Assembly (NCBI RefSeq): GCF_002160255.1 | Contig: NZ_NFKF01000006.1 | Coordinates: 101,910-165,909 of the forward strand | Length of the DNA: 64,000 nt | Direction: 5' to 3' | Source: Olsenella sp. An188 | Lineage (GTDB): Bacteria; Actinomycetota; Coriobacteriia; Coriobacteriales; Atopobiaceae | Shown here: positions 25,636-34,456 of the stretch, piece after piece | Position numbering within the stretch: position 1 is the stretch's first letter | Layout: every line of letters begins with the position of its first letter | Made by a program: the position numbers and the translations under genes | The notes under the pieces: generated by a model | Told to the model about the DNA's origin: nothing | The model's database searches: none | What the model saw: only the letters and a program-made list of their open reading frames with translations

Positions 25636-26568
25636 TTAGTAGACGTATCTGTCCGTGTAGGACGTCCCGTCGCCGACCGTGTCCCCGGCGCCGGCGGCCG
25701 CAAACGTGAGGTCCACGCGCGACCAGCTGTCCTGGTCCACGGAGAACTCCACGCTGTGCCAGCTTCCGTCCGCGTAGACCATGTTCCATGCGTGGTAGAC
25801 GTCGTCCGGAGAGACGTAGCCGGTGATGACCTTGCACGGTATCCCCAGGCTCCGCAGCATCGCGCCGGAGAGCGACGCGTAGTCAAAGCAGATCCCCGAC
25901 CCCTCCGCGAGCGTGGCGTCCGGGTCGGGCACGTAGCCGCTCCCGCCCGAGAGCTCGGCGGCCTTGTCGTAGTCGTAGCTGATGCTGGACGCCACCCAGA
26001 TGCAGACGGCGCGCATGACGTCGCCCTCGTTGGCGGCCCCGGCGGCCAGCTCGCGCGCCTTGGCAACGGCGGCGCTGGATTCCGTGTAGCTGCAGAAGAC
26101 GTTGGGGCGCACAAACGGCTCAAACTCGCTCGCCAGCGCCACGTCCACCGTAGTCCCTGCGATCTCAACGTAGTTGTTGCCGCTCGTGTTCTGCATCACG
26201 CGCACGCGGTACGAGCCGCTGCCCATGTTGAGCGGCGCCACCACGGCCGTCCCGTCGGAGGGCAGGTCGTAGTTGTAGCTCATCTCGCCCGAGCTGACCT
26301 GGAGCTTGAGCCGCGCGTCGCTCGTGGCCGAAGCGGCCACGTAGCCCTCCGAGGCGTGGGAGACGTCTATCACGGGGGCGCCGGCCGCAGCCGCGTCCGC
26401 GTCAAACGGGGCGAGAAGAACCTCGGCGGGCTCGGTCCACTCCGGTCCCGAGGTGGTGCCCTCGTCAAAGCCGTCTGCCGCGCTCGTGGTGGCGCCGGAG
26501 CATGCCGCAAGGGCAAGCGCGCAGGTCAGCGCTGCTGCGGTGACACCCCTTCCCCACGTGGAACGCAC
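25636..26568 (-). CDS. Transglutaminase-like lipoprotein
   Basis: A 310-residue exported lipoprotein: signal peptide VTAAALTCALALAACSG with lipobox LAAC, a Ser/Thr/Glu linker, a beta-rich middle and a transglutaminase-like cysteine-protease domain near the C-terminus. The catalytic Cys is in GSGICFDYASL, the His in VYHAWNMVYADGSWHSVE, and an Asp follows in FSVDQDS. GTG 26568 is chosen because GGGGAGGTG sits just upstream and it gives an ideal signal peptide. Longer ORF readings run into the promoter region. It is the first gene of the pilus-like operon and may crosslink or trim an extracytoplasmic protein. The window-wide 13-mer lies at 26410 in the linker coding region. Confidence 0.85.
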   Translation of the reverse strand: MRSTWGRGVTAAALTCALALAACSGATTSAADGFDEGTTSGPEWTEPAEVLLAPFDADAAAAGAPVIDVSHASEGYVAASATSDARLKLQVSSGEMSYNYDLPSDGTAVVAPLNMGSGSYRVRVMQNTSGNNYVEIAGTTVDVALASEFEPFVRPNVFCSYTESSAAVAKARELAAGAANEGDVMRAVCIWVASSISYDYDKAAELSGGSGYVPDPDATLAEGSGICFDYASLSGAMLRSLGIPCKVITGYVSPDDVYHAWNMVYADGSWHSVEFSVDQDSWSRVDLTFAAAGAGDTVGDGTSYTDRYVY

Positions 26569-26691
26569 GGCACCTCCCCAGACCAACGCCCGGCAGCCGC
26601 CGGGCAGGAGCCCGTCGGTGCACATGATTATAGGGGAGGGGGTATGTTTTAGCGCCCGAAGAGCGGGGAGGCCCGCCGCGCGCCCCAAAAC

Positions 26692-26750
26692 GCCAAACCC
26701 GAAAACAAAATCGCGCCAAACCCGAAAACAAAATCGCGCCAAACCCGAAA
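26692..26750. repeat. 23-bp tandem repeat, 2.6 copies
   Basis: The unit GCCAAACCCGAAAACAAAATCGC... (23 bases) occupies 26692-26714 and 26715-26737, with 13 bases of a third at 26738-26750. It ends five bases before the TACAAT -10 of the AAA ATPase gene. Two exact copies plus a partial imply recent slippage or selection as an iterated operator. Confidence 0.9.
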
Positions 26751-26754
26751 GTGC

Positions 26755-26760
26755 TACAAT
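26755..26760 (+). promoter_or_regulatory. -10 element (TACAAT) of the AAA/DUF4143 gene
   Basis: TACAAT lies 24 bases before ATG 26784. The -35 zone falls within the 23-bp tandem repeat, so repeat number would change promoter geometry. Confidence 0.45.
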
Positions 26761-26783
26761 AACACCAGCTAAGGGAGGGTAAG

Positions 26784-28061
26784 ATGCTCGCTCATTACAT
26801 GCCAAGAATCGTCGACAACGAGCTCAAGAACAAGCTCGCCCACGCCGGTGCCGTCTATGTCAGGGGGCCCAAGTGGTGTGGGAAGACATCGACGTGCGAC
26901 CAGCTTTCGGTAAGCGCGCTCAGGCTGCGCGACCCAGACACCTACGCCTCAAACATGGAGGCCGCGGCGGTGCGTCCCTCCCTGCTGCTCCGGGGGGAGC
27001 GCCCCCGCCTTATCGACGAGTGGCAGGTGGCACCCGTGCTTTGGGACGCCGTAATAAACGAGGTGGACTCCCTGGGTGGCGCGCCTGGCCAGTTTCTCCT
27101 TACCGGGTCGGCGACCCCGATCGCTGCCGGGGAGGATTGGCCAAAGCACACCGGCACCGGGCGCATAGCGCGCGTGAGCATGGACCCCATGACGCTTCAG
27201 GAGTCTGGGAGCTCAACCGGTGAGGTGTCGCTCTCGGCCCTCTTTGGCGGTGCGGATGAGGTGGAGGGTTCGTCCACCATCACCGTCGAGCAGTATGCCA
27301 GCCTCATCTGCTCTGGCGGGTGGCCGGCCCCAATCTCAAGGGGAGAGGCGGACTCCTCGGTCGCGCGCGACTACGTCGACGCGATCTGCGAGTCTGACAT
27401 TTCTGAGGCGGCAGACAGCGCCCTCGATCCCGAGCGGGCACGAGCCCTCATGAGGTCGCTCGCGCGCAATACCGCTCAGGAGGCATCTTCCGCCACGCTC
27501 CTTGCCGACGTGCGTGAAGTGGGCGTCGGCATGAGCGAGCCCACCCTGCGGACCTATCTGGCCGCCCTCCGGCGACTCTTCGTCATCGAGGACCTCAAGG
27601 CATGGGCTCCGGCCCTCCGCTCGCGCACGCCCCTGCGCTCGGCGGCAACGTGGCACCTGTGCGACCCCTCCCTCGCCGCGGCCGCGCTCGAGACAACGGC
27701 GGACGGCCTGCTGTCCGACCTGGTCACGATGGGCTACCTCTTTGAGTCCCTCTGCGTCCGCGACCTTCGCGTCTACGCGCGAGCGCTGGGCGGTGCGGTG
27801 TATCACTACAGAGATAAGTCGGGCCTCGAGGTTGACGCGATCGTTCGCCTCAACTCTGGTGCATGGGGGGCGGTGGAGGTCAAGCTCGGCGGAGCCGACC
27901 GCATAGACGAGGGGGCCAGGAACATGACGCGCCTCGTCGCGCGCCTTGACGGCAGGCGCACGCCCAAGCCGGCCTTCCTGATGGTCCTCACCGGCGGTCA
28001 GTTCGCCTACACCCGCCCCGACGGGGTTCACGTAGTCCCCCTCGGGTGTCTCCGTCTCTAA
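26784..28061 (+). CDS. ATP-binding protein, AAA_14/DUF4143 family
   Basis: A 425-residue protein with an N-terminal AAA ATPase (Walker A RGPKWCGKTSTCDQ near residues 29-42, Walker B RPRLIDEWQ, sensor FLLTGSATP) and a C-terminal DUF4143 domain (LFESLCVRDLRVYAR, YHYRDKSGLEVDAIVRLNSGAWGAVEVKLGG). The ESL...D...EVD..EVK arrangement resembles a PD-(D/E)XK nuclease core. The family is widespread in anaerobes, its role is not established, and it often behaves as accessory DNA. It is a single gene behind a tandem-repeat promoter, with a slightly less GC-rich sequence than its neighbours. Confidence 0.85.
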   Translation: MLAHYMPRIVDNELKNKLAHAGAVYVRGPKWCGKTSTCDQLSVSALRLRDPDTYASNMEAAAVRPSLLLRGERPRLIDEWQVAPVLWDAVINEVDSLGGAPGQFLLTGSATPIAAGEDWPKHTGTGRIARVSMDPMTLQESGSSTGEVSLSALFGGADEVEGSSTITVEQYASLICSGGWPAPISRGEADSSVARDYVDAICESDISEAADSALDPERARALMRSLARNTAQEASSATLLADVREVGVGMSEPTLRTYLAALRRLFVIEDLKAWAPALRSRTPLRSAATWHLCDPSLAAAALETTADGLLSDLVTMGYLFESLCVRDLRVYARALGGAVYHYRDKSGLEVDAIVRLNSGAWGAVEVKLGGADRIDEGARNMTRLVARLDGRRTPKPAFLMVLTGGQFAYTRPDGVHVVPLGCLRL

Positions 28062-28282
28062 CACACGGTCAACACAGAGCGTTTCCGCCCGGCGAGAAGA
28101 ACCCGCGCCCCGACCGTCCACCCTACAAATCAAACCCCCTACCGCAAAATTTCACGCGAACCGAGAAGTTAACAAAACCTCCTTAGGCGGTTGGCCAAAC
28201 CCTCAATCACGCGTTTAGAGATTTTCAGGAACCAACAAATGCCTGATAGAAGCCTTAAGCATCAGTAATGCGTCAATCCGTT

Positions 28283-28312
28283 TGCAAATTCTACAATTAA
28301 CATTCGATAATC
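28283..28312 (+). promoter_or_regulatory. Candidate promoter of the giant surface-protein gene
   Basis: TTGCAA (28283-28288), an 18-base spacer and GATAAT (28307-28312) lie in the AT-rich part of the 421-base gap 28062-28482. This gap contains no gene. It holds one 13-mer copy at 28091-28103 and a long 5' leader (about 160 bases) before the start codon. Confidence 0.4.
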
Positions 28313-28482
28313 AAAATGCCCTTAATGTGCTATTTAGCAGGCAAAATAGGAAGATACCCCCTACCGCTTTTTGTGTTACAGTGACGCCAAAATGGGCTGT
28401 GGGCGCACTCTGCCTGCGGACCACGTGTAAGCAAGCGGGCGTCGTCGGGCGGCGCCCCAGGCACGAGGGAATGGTGGTTTGT

Positions 28483-31400
28483 ATGAGTGAGAGGCGCGAG
28501 GGTCACAACGCCACGCGGCGCCAGACGATGAAGAGGTGGAAGGTCGCACTCGTGGCCGTCCTCACCATCGCCATGGTGATGCAGTCCTCCAATGTCCAGG
28601 CGATAGCCGAGGGCATCGCCGAGGGCCTTGCCGGTGACAGGCCTGTGGTTACGGACACGATGCCGACCGACGGCACCGGCACCGACGCAGCGACCGGCAC
28701 CGAGGACGTCACGACCGACGAGACCGCGGAGGACACCACGTCCACCGAGGCCACGGTTCCCGAGACGGACGAGACGGCCACGGACGCCGAGCCGACCGAG
28801 GAGGAGTCCACCGACGCCCCCGCGGCTCCCGAGGAGGTCGTCGAGGACACCACCGAGACCGAGGCTCCCGCGGAGACTCCCGCCGAGGAGGCCGAAACCA
28901 CCGTCACCCTCAACGTTGAGATCAGCGGCGCCAAGCTGACCTACACGGCTGAGGATGGCACCGAGCAGAACGTCACGCCCGAGACGGACCCCAAGTCCGT
29001 TGACGTTCCCAACACTCTCGACTTCAAGTTCACGGTTACCCCCGACGAGGGCCAGCGGGTCTCCTCCGTCAGCTACGGCGAGACCGAGCTGACCGCTGAC
29101 GAGGCCGGCACCTACACCGTCGCCACCGCGGACCTGACCGACGGCGAGAAGATCGTCGTCACGACCGAGGCCGTCCCGGCCGCGGAGACTCCCGCGGAGG
29201 AGACCCCCGCTGAGCCCGAGGCTCCCGCCGAGGAGGCTCCCGTAGAGGATGAGGCGACGCCGTCTGAGTATTCCCTGACCATCTCACATCGGCTTGAGGT
29301 GACTGGTGGTTATTATGAGTCGGTGGAAACAGTGAGGGTCAGCCCCGACAGTCTTATCAATGGAGAGTACGACCCTGCTCAGAATGCTAAGAGCGTCGAT
29401 GGCTTGCGTGTGGTTTCGTCGTCCCCAGTCAAGGTCGTAGACTTTGAGGACGATGGAGTTGCTGAGACGACGCTCGAGTATGGCGTCGCGGATAGCTACC
29501 AGGTTGATCCCCTAGACGAAGGAAATGAGAATTCCTACGTCTTGCTTGGAGAGCTTGAGGACATCAATATTCAGGCGGCGAGTCAGAAGTTTGTCGTTGT
29601 TCGCTTTCAGTATGAGAGCGGCGCAACTGCGGCCGAGCCTTACAGCCAGGCCATCTCCGCTAATGATGAGGGGAAATTTGCTTTCGAGTACTCGGTGAAC
29701 GTTCCCGACGGCTTCACGATGCGGGTGGAGACCGACGGGGTCTACGTCGAAGGCAATACAATTTCTATGACATATACCGACAACAGCGACGCTGAAGTCG
29801 TGGTTGTCTTTGTTGGCACGGAAGCCGAATTTAAGGTGGAGTACTACTTCCAGAAGCTTGAAGGAAGTGAATACGACCACGACTCAAGCAGGGATGAGAC
29901 TCGCACCGGTCTTGTTACGACACTAACGGATGTGCAGCCCAGCCAGATAGATGGCTTTACGTATCAGCCTGTGGAGCAGCAAATAATTGAGGCATCAGGG
30001 ACGGTTGTAAAGGTTTTCTACAATCGCAATACATACACACTGATGTACGATACCAATGGCGGTTCATATGTGCCTTCAACATCGGTCAGATATGGGCAAG
30101 CCGTAAGTCTTGTCTCGGGAGATGACGCTCCAACGCGCAAGGGCTATACGTTTGATGGCTGGTATCTCGACGAAGACCTTAGCAAAAAGGCAGATTCGTC
30201 TGTTGTCCTGAGCGGGGATACTACCGTTTACGCTAAGTGGGACGGCGCCATCGTTGGCTACAAGGTTGTTTACATGACCGAGAACGCCGACGACAATGGA
30301 TACTCGTATGCTGGCACGGTGGAGCTTAGTGCGAAGGCAGGAACTACAGTTTCAGCCGATAATATGACTCAGAAGCCATATGGGTTTGATACGCAGCACT
30401 TTTCGTTTGAGAGGGCGACGAGCGCAGATGTTGCTGCGGATGGCAGCACAGTCATCACGGTGAGATATAGCCGTAATGAGTATACGATTACATTTGAGGG
30501 AACCGGTGGTCGTCAGCTTGTTTGCGGTAAGGATGCGCATGAGCACAGCCGGTATGAAGGCTGCTATGAGCTTGATTGTCCGTATGGTGGCACCAGCATT
30601 ATTCACTGGTGGCATGACGATTACAGCCATACGATTTGCGGTCTGGAGGAGCATAGCCACACCAGTGAGTGTTACGGGTATCGTGACACGCTGACAATTA
30701 CCGCAAAATATCAGGCGTTCATTGGAGACCAGTGGCTTGATTTGGTCAAGGGGACGAGCTGGTATTGGAGTGGTAAGCAGTTCACCAGTTATCAGGCAAG
30801 CATGCCGGGAGAGAACAAGTCACTGGAAAAGTACTCAGATGGTTGCAACCGTAACCTGCTTTACTACATTGAAGACCCTGAGGGAACGGTTGAATACAGG
30901 GGCAAAACCTTCACTCTGTTCGCGGATGTGTTGTCTACCGGCGATTATCCTACGTTTGACGAGGAGTTCTTTGCGATTGATGGGTACGATCGGTATGGAA
31001 GCACTATTGAAAAGTGGCAGAACGGCACGGAAGGGTACGGCAACGCAAGCTGGGACAAAACAGGCGGCGGTTCGTTCTACTACACTCGACACAGTTACGA
31101 CCTTGAGCTCATCGGTGGTGGAGTGAGTGAGTCTCACGAGGTGCCTTACCTCGGCAGCTTTAGCGATGAGGCCGGCTCTTTCATTAATGAAATGGGTTCC
31201 TCCTTCGATGGTTGGTATCTCGATCCTGAGTTCACCACCCCATATGAGGGCGACTTCACCATGCCGAAGGGCCTTGTGCTGTACGCCAAGACGAAGGTCA
31301 ACACCTACGACGTAACGTTCCTTTGTGAAGAGAATGGTGACCAGTTCGGCACCGCGATGACCGTGGAGGAGAACGACACGGTCGAAAATCCCGGGATTCC

Positions 31401-33732
31401 GACCAAGGAAGGCTATGTCTTCGACGGTTGGTACTGGAGGGTTGATGGGGCTGAGCAGGCATATGACTTTGCAAATCAGATAACCGGGGACACTATTATT
31501 TACGCAAAGTGGCGTGAGTCCTCTACGGTTGCGTATACCGTTCAGCACAAGATCGGTAACGAGGTTATCAAAGAGACTGAGCCTGTGACTGTCTCCGTTG
31601 GAACAACTGTTCAGGCAAATGCTCTGTCGAATGACGAACTTGTTAAGATCTCCAGCCAGTATGACGGTTACCTACCAGATGCTTATACAAAGTCAATTAA
31701 AGTGTCTGCTGAAGAGCACACGATTGTGTTCAACTACGCGAGTCCCAGCAGCCTGACATACAAAGTCGCCTATGTGACTGAAGCTGGAACTCAGGTGTAT
31801 GTTGAGAACGAAGGCAACCCAGTTAGCGCATCGGCTTCTGAGTTCATTGTCACTCCAACCGAGGAAGGGCAGCGTTGGGCTGAGCTGAACGGCTATAGCT
31901 TTATTGACGAAAGCGTCGTGGCTAAGCTCAGCGTCGGTAGTGAGAACGTCATCAAGATTACCGTCGAACCGACCGAATATACAATCACTTACGATTTGGG
32001 TGAGGGCGCTTGGGACCCCGAGTCAGATGGCAACCACCCAGAAACGTATACCGTAGCGGAGATTGAGAGCCCCGGAGTAAGCATTACCGCCCAACCCGTG
32101 AGAGATGGCTATGCGTTTGCTGGCTGGGAGCTGGGTGAACTGACAAGCGTGAAGGATCCAGCGGGTGGAGAGTTTGGTTCGCCGAAGACATTTAGTCTTG
32201 CCGGTGGAACCGTTGGTCACTTGAAGTTCAAGGCGAAGTGGGAAAAGCTCAACAAGGTCACCTACGACTGGGGCGAGCCCGCCTTCGAGGGGGTCCGCGA
32301 GGGCGAGGTCCCGACCCTGCCCACCGACAACGGCTCCTACGTTCCCGGCCAGAACTATACGGTTGACAAAACCTATGCGGCTGGGGCTTCGGTCAACTCC
32401 TACGACGCCTACGGCAACGTCAACGGTACCTGGACCTTCTCCGGCTGGACCGACCCGAACAACGGTGTCATGGGCAACTCCGACGTTCCGATCACCGGCG
32501 AGTGGACCTATGCCGAGGCTGAGGTCGACACGTACACCGTGACCTACAGGTATGACGGAGCTGTCCCGGAGGGCGCTCCCGCCCTGCCGAGCACACAGGA
32601 GTATGTCCTTAACCAGCCCGTTAAGGTTGCCACTGATCCCGCATTTGCGAACTGGACGTTCAGCGGCTGGGATACCGAGGACTTCACCATGCCGGATCAC
32701 GACGTGGTGATTAGCGGCTCCTGGTCTACGGGCACCTCCGCGCTCTCCGTCTCCAACTACAGCGGCGTTTATGACGGCGAGTCCCACGGCATCACGGTCA
32801 ACGGCCTCATCGAGGGCGATGTGGTGAGCTACAGCGTCAGCAACAGCTTCACCGACGTGACCGGCAGCCCCGTGAGCGTCAAGGCCACCGTCACGCGCAA
32901 CGGCGTTGCGATCTGGACCGGCACCGCGAGCGTGAGCATCACGCCCGCGACCATCCGCGTCACCATCAGCGACGCCACCAAGGTTGAGGGCCAGGTTGAC
33001 CCGGGCCTCGAGTCCACATACGTCGTCCCCGTTGCCGGCGAGCTTGCCGGCTTTGAGGGCAGCATCGCCCGCGAGCCCGGCGAGGAGCCCGGCACCTACG
33101 TGATCGGCCGCGGCACGCTGGTCCTTGTCGACCGCACCGCCCAGCTCGCCGGCGAGAAGGACTTCAAGGCCTCCAACTACACGCTCGAGGTCGTGCCCGG
33201 CACCTTCACCATCACGGCTGCCCCCGGCGGCGGTGACAACCCCGGCGGCGGTACCGACACGCCGGACAACCCCGGCGGCGGTGGCGGCACTGACAACCCG
33301 GGTGGCGGCACCGGCACCAACCCCGGTGGCGGCACCGGCGGCACTAACCCCGGCGGCGCGGGGACCGGCACCGGTACCGGCGCTGGCACCGGCACCGGGA
33401 CGGGCGCTGGGACCAACCCCGCCCCCACGCCCGTGACCGCCGCGGCCGACGATGACGCGGCCGCCGACGACGAGGCGATCAACGACGACGAGAACCCGCT
33501 CGCCGACGACGCCTCCGCCGACGACGAGTCTGACGACGCCGAGTCCATCGACGACGATTCCAACCCGCTCGCCTCCGGCACCGGTTCGACCGCCGAGACC
33601 TGCTGGGTCCACTGGGCCGTCATCGTCGGCATCATCGTGACCGTTGCCTACTTCGCGGTCTGCGCCGCGCGCACGCGCCGCGCCACCGACGAGCTGACCT
33701 CCTTCGAGGACGACGTCCTCGACCGTCGCTAG
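28483..33732 (+). CDS. Giant mosaic surface protein with InlB-type repeats and C-terminal membrane anchor
   Basis: 1749 residues. The N-terminal signal segment (MKRWKVALVAVLTIAMVMQSSN) lies about 20 residues in, followed by a Thr/Glu/Pro/Ala-rich low-complexity stalk. Repeated bacterial InlB B-repeat/Listeria-Bacteroides modules follow (e.g. FDGWYLDEDLSKKADSSV...TVYAKW near residue 565 and later copies ending in KW), and a Cys/His-rich module (CGKDAHEHSRYEGC...CGLEEHSHTSECYG) sits near residue 680. A YDGESHGITVNGL gram-positive YDG-type domain is near residue 1428, then a Gly/Thr/Asn and Asp/Ala tail and one TM helix with a basic end. No LPXTG is visible, so it is probably membrane-anchored. 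The region of about 29.3-32.3 kb is clearly more AT-rich than both ends, suggesting a recombined cassette. The start is ATG 28483 (GAGGGA at 28465); ATG 28471 is possible. Confidence 0.85.
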   Translation: MSERREGHNATRRQTMKRWKVALVAVLTIAMVMQSSNVQAIAEGIAEGLAGDRPVVTDTMPTDGTGTDAATGTEDVTTDETAEDTTSTEATVPETDETATDAEPTEEESTDAPAAPEEVVEDTTETEAPAETPAEEAETTVTLNVEISGAKLTYTAEDGTEQNVTPETDPKSVDVPNTLDFKFTVTPDEGQRVSSVSYGETELTADEAGTYTVATADLTDGEKIVVTTEAVPAAETPAEETPAEPEAPAEEAPVEDEATPSEYSLTISHRLEVTGGYYESVETVRVSPDSLINGEYDPAQNAKSVDGLRVVSSSPVKVVDFEDDGVAETTLEYGVADSYQVDPLDEGNENSYVLLGELEDINIQAASQKFVVVRFQYESGATAAEPYSQAISANDEGKFAFEYSVNVPDGFTMRVETDGVYVEGNTISMTYTDNSDAEVVVVFVGTEAEFKVEYYFQKLEGSEYDHDSSRDETRTGLVTTLTDVQPSQIDGFTYQPVEQQIIEASGTVVKVFYNRNTYTLMYDTNGGSYVPSTSVRYGQAVSLVSGDDAPTRKGYTFDGWYLDEDLSKKADSSVVLSGDTTVYAKWDGAIVGYKVVYMTENADDNGYSYAGTVELSAKAGTTVSADNMTQKPYGFDTQHFSFERATSADVAADGSTVITVRYSRNEYTITFEGTGGRQLVCGKDAHEHSRYEGCYELDCPYGGTSIIHWWHDDYSHTICGLEEHSHTSECYGYRDTLTITAKYQAFIGDQWLDLVKGTSWYWSGKQFTSYQASMPGENKSLEKYSDGCNRNLLYYIEDPEGTVEYRGKTFTLFADVLSTGDYPTFDEEFFAIDGYDRYGSTIEKWQNGTEGYGNASWDKTGGGSFYYTRHSYDLELIGGGVSESHEVPYLGSFSDEAGSFINEMGSSFDGWYLDPEFTTPYEGDFTMPKGLVLYAKTKVNTYDVTFLCEENGDQFGTAMTVEENDTVENPGIPTKEGYVFDGWYWRVDGAEQAYDFANQITGDTIIYAKWRESSTVAYTVQHKIGNEVIKETEPVTVSVGTTVQANALSNDELVKISSQYDGYLPDAYTKSIKVSAEEHTIVFNYASPSSLTYKVAYVTEAGTQVYVENEGNPVSASASEFIVTPTEEGQRWAELNGYSFIDESVVAKLSVGSENVIKITVEPTEYTITYDLGEGAWDPESDGNHPETYTVAEIESPGVSITAQPVRDGYAFAGWELGELTSVKDPAGGEFGSPKTFSLAGGTVGHLKFKAKWEKLNKVTYDWGEPAFEGVREGEVPTLPTDNGSYVPGQNYTVDKTYAAGASVNSYDAYGNVNGTWTFSGWTDPNNGVMGNSDVPITGEWTYAEAEVDTYTVTYRYDGAVPEGAPALPSTQEYVLNQPVKVATDPAFANWTFSGWDTEDFTMPDHDVVISGSWSTGTSALSVSNYSGVYDGESHGITVNGLIEGDVVSYSVSNSFTDVTGSPVSVKATVTRNGVAIWTGTASVSITPATIRVTISDATKVEGQVDPGLESTYVVPVAGELAGFEGSIAREPGEEPGTYVIGRGTLVLVDRTAQLAGEKDFKASNYTLEVVPGTFTITAAPGGGDNPGGGTDTPDNPGGGGGTDNPGGGTGTNPGGGTGGTNPGGAGTGTGTGAGTGTGTGAGTNPAPTPVTAAADDDAAADDEAINDDENPLADDASADDESDDAESIDDDSNPLASGTGSTAETCWVHWAVIVGIIVTVAYFAVCAARTRRATDELTSFEDDVLDRR

Positions 33733-33753
33733 GATCAGGAGGGAGGAACTGAG

Positions 33754-34239
33754 ATGAAGAAGACCAACACCATCATCGCCGCCGTCCTGGCCGTGATCTC
33801 CGTGGTGCTGCTCGTGGTCTGGTACGCCCTCGGGCTCAACCACGTCGACGAGCCGCTCGACCTCGTCCTGAGCGTCGTGTGGTGGGTCGTGATCGTTGGC
33901 GGCGCCATCCTGCTCGTCCGCCTCGAGCGCGTCCGCCGCGCCCGCGTCCGCACCGTCTACGTTGCCGACGGCCGCATCTACAACAGCGAGGCGGGTACCG
34001 TCACGCTGCCTGCCGGCGCCGACGTGACGGGTGCCGTCAGCGCGGTGCTCGGCGCGCTCACCTACGACTTTGCCAACGTGGGCGAGGGCTCCGACGCGAG
34101 CAAGCGTGGCGGCTACAAGTACGTGGTCCGCAGCCTCGAGTACGGTGACGGCGCCTGGGAGGGCGAGGTCGCCGTGGTGGCGACGGGCAACGTCGTGCCC
34201 TTCTCGTCCCGCGACGAGCTGGCCCGCATCATCGGCTAG
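33754..34239 (+). CDS. Small two-TM membrane protein, partner of the surface protein
   Basis: 161 residues with two hydrophobic helices (TIIAAVLAVISVVLLVVWYALGL and LVLSVVWWVVIVGGAILLV), then a basic junction (RLERVRRARVRT) and a cytoplasmic domain of about 100 residues with VYVADGRIYNSEAGTVTLPAG. I do not recognise the domain. It lies 21 bases after the surface-protein stop with an AGGAGGGAGG ribosome binding site and is followed by a strong terminator, so the two genes form an operon. A role in export or anchoring is a guess from position. Confidence 0.65.
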   Translation: MKKTNTIIAAVLAVISVVLLVVWYALGLNHVDEPLDLVLSVVWWVVIVGGAILLVRLERVRRARVRTVYVADGRIYNSEAGTVTLPAGADVTGAVSAVLGALTYDFANVGEGSDASKRGGYKYVVRSLEYGDGAWEGEVAVVATGNVVPFSSRDELARIIG

Positions 34240-34261
34240 CCACGTCCGCACCTGCTTTGCC

Positions 34262-34297
34262 GGGCCCTCGGAGCTTGCGCTCCGGGGGCCCTTTGCT
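34262..34297 (+). terminator. Intrinsic terminator after the surface-protein operon
   Basis: A 13-bp stem, GGGCCCTCGGAGC (34262-34274) with GCTCCGGGGGCCC (34279-34291), one G:T pair and loop TTGC, is followed by TTTGCTT. Confidence 0.85.
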
Positions 34298-34418
34298 TGC
34301 GCGGGAGCCGCGCAGAGCCGGCCCTCGCCCCGCCTTCCCCCGCCGCACCGTGGTTCTTCTCGCCCCGCCCGTGGCCAACGGGAGAGGGGAGGGGGCATAA
34401 ATCGGACACCGCCCCTGC

Positions 34419-34424
34419 TACACT
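34419..34424 (+). promoter_or_regulatory. -10 element (TACACT) of the phosphorelay operon
   Basis: CTACACTAG lies 33 bases before ATG 34457. No good -35 is visible. A 13-mer copy sits at 34352-34364. Confidence 0.35.
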
Positions 34425-34456
34425 AGCCGTAGGAGGAAAATCGTCAGGGGGGTGCC

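Noticed and set aside
21722..26568. The minus-strand operon read as a complete type IV pilus system.
   Set aside because: No PilB, prepilin peptidase or PilM/N/O genes are in the window, so only a partial machine can be claimed.
28483..33732. An LPXTG or NPxTx sorting motif near the C-terminus of the giant surface protein.
   Set aside because: The tail before the TM helix reads SGTGSTAETCWVHW and contains no such motif.
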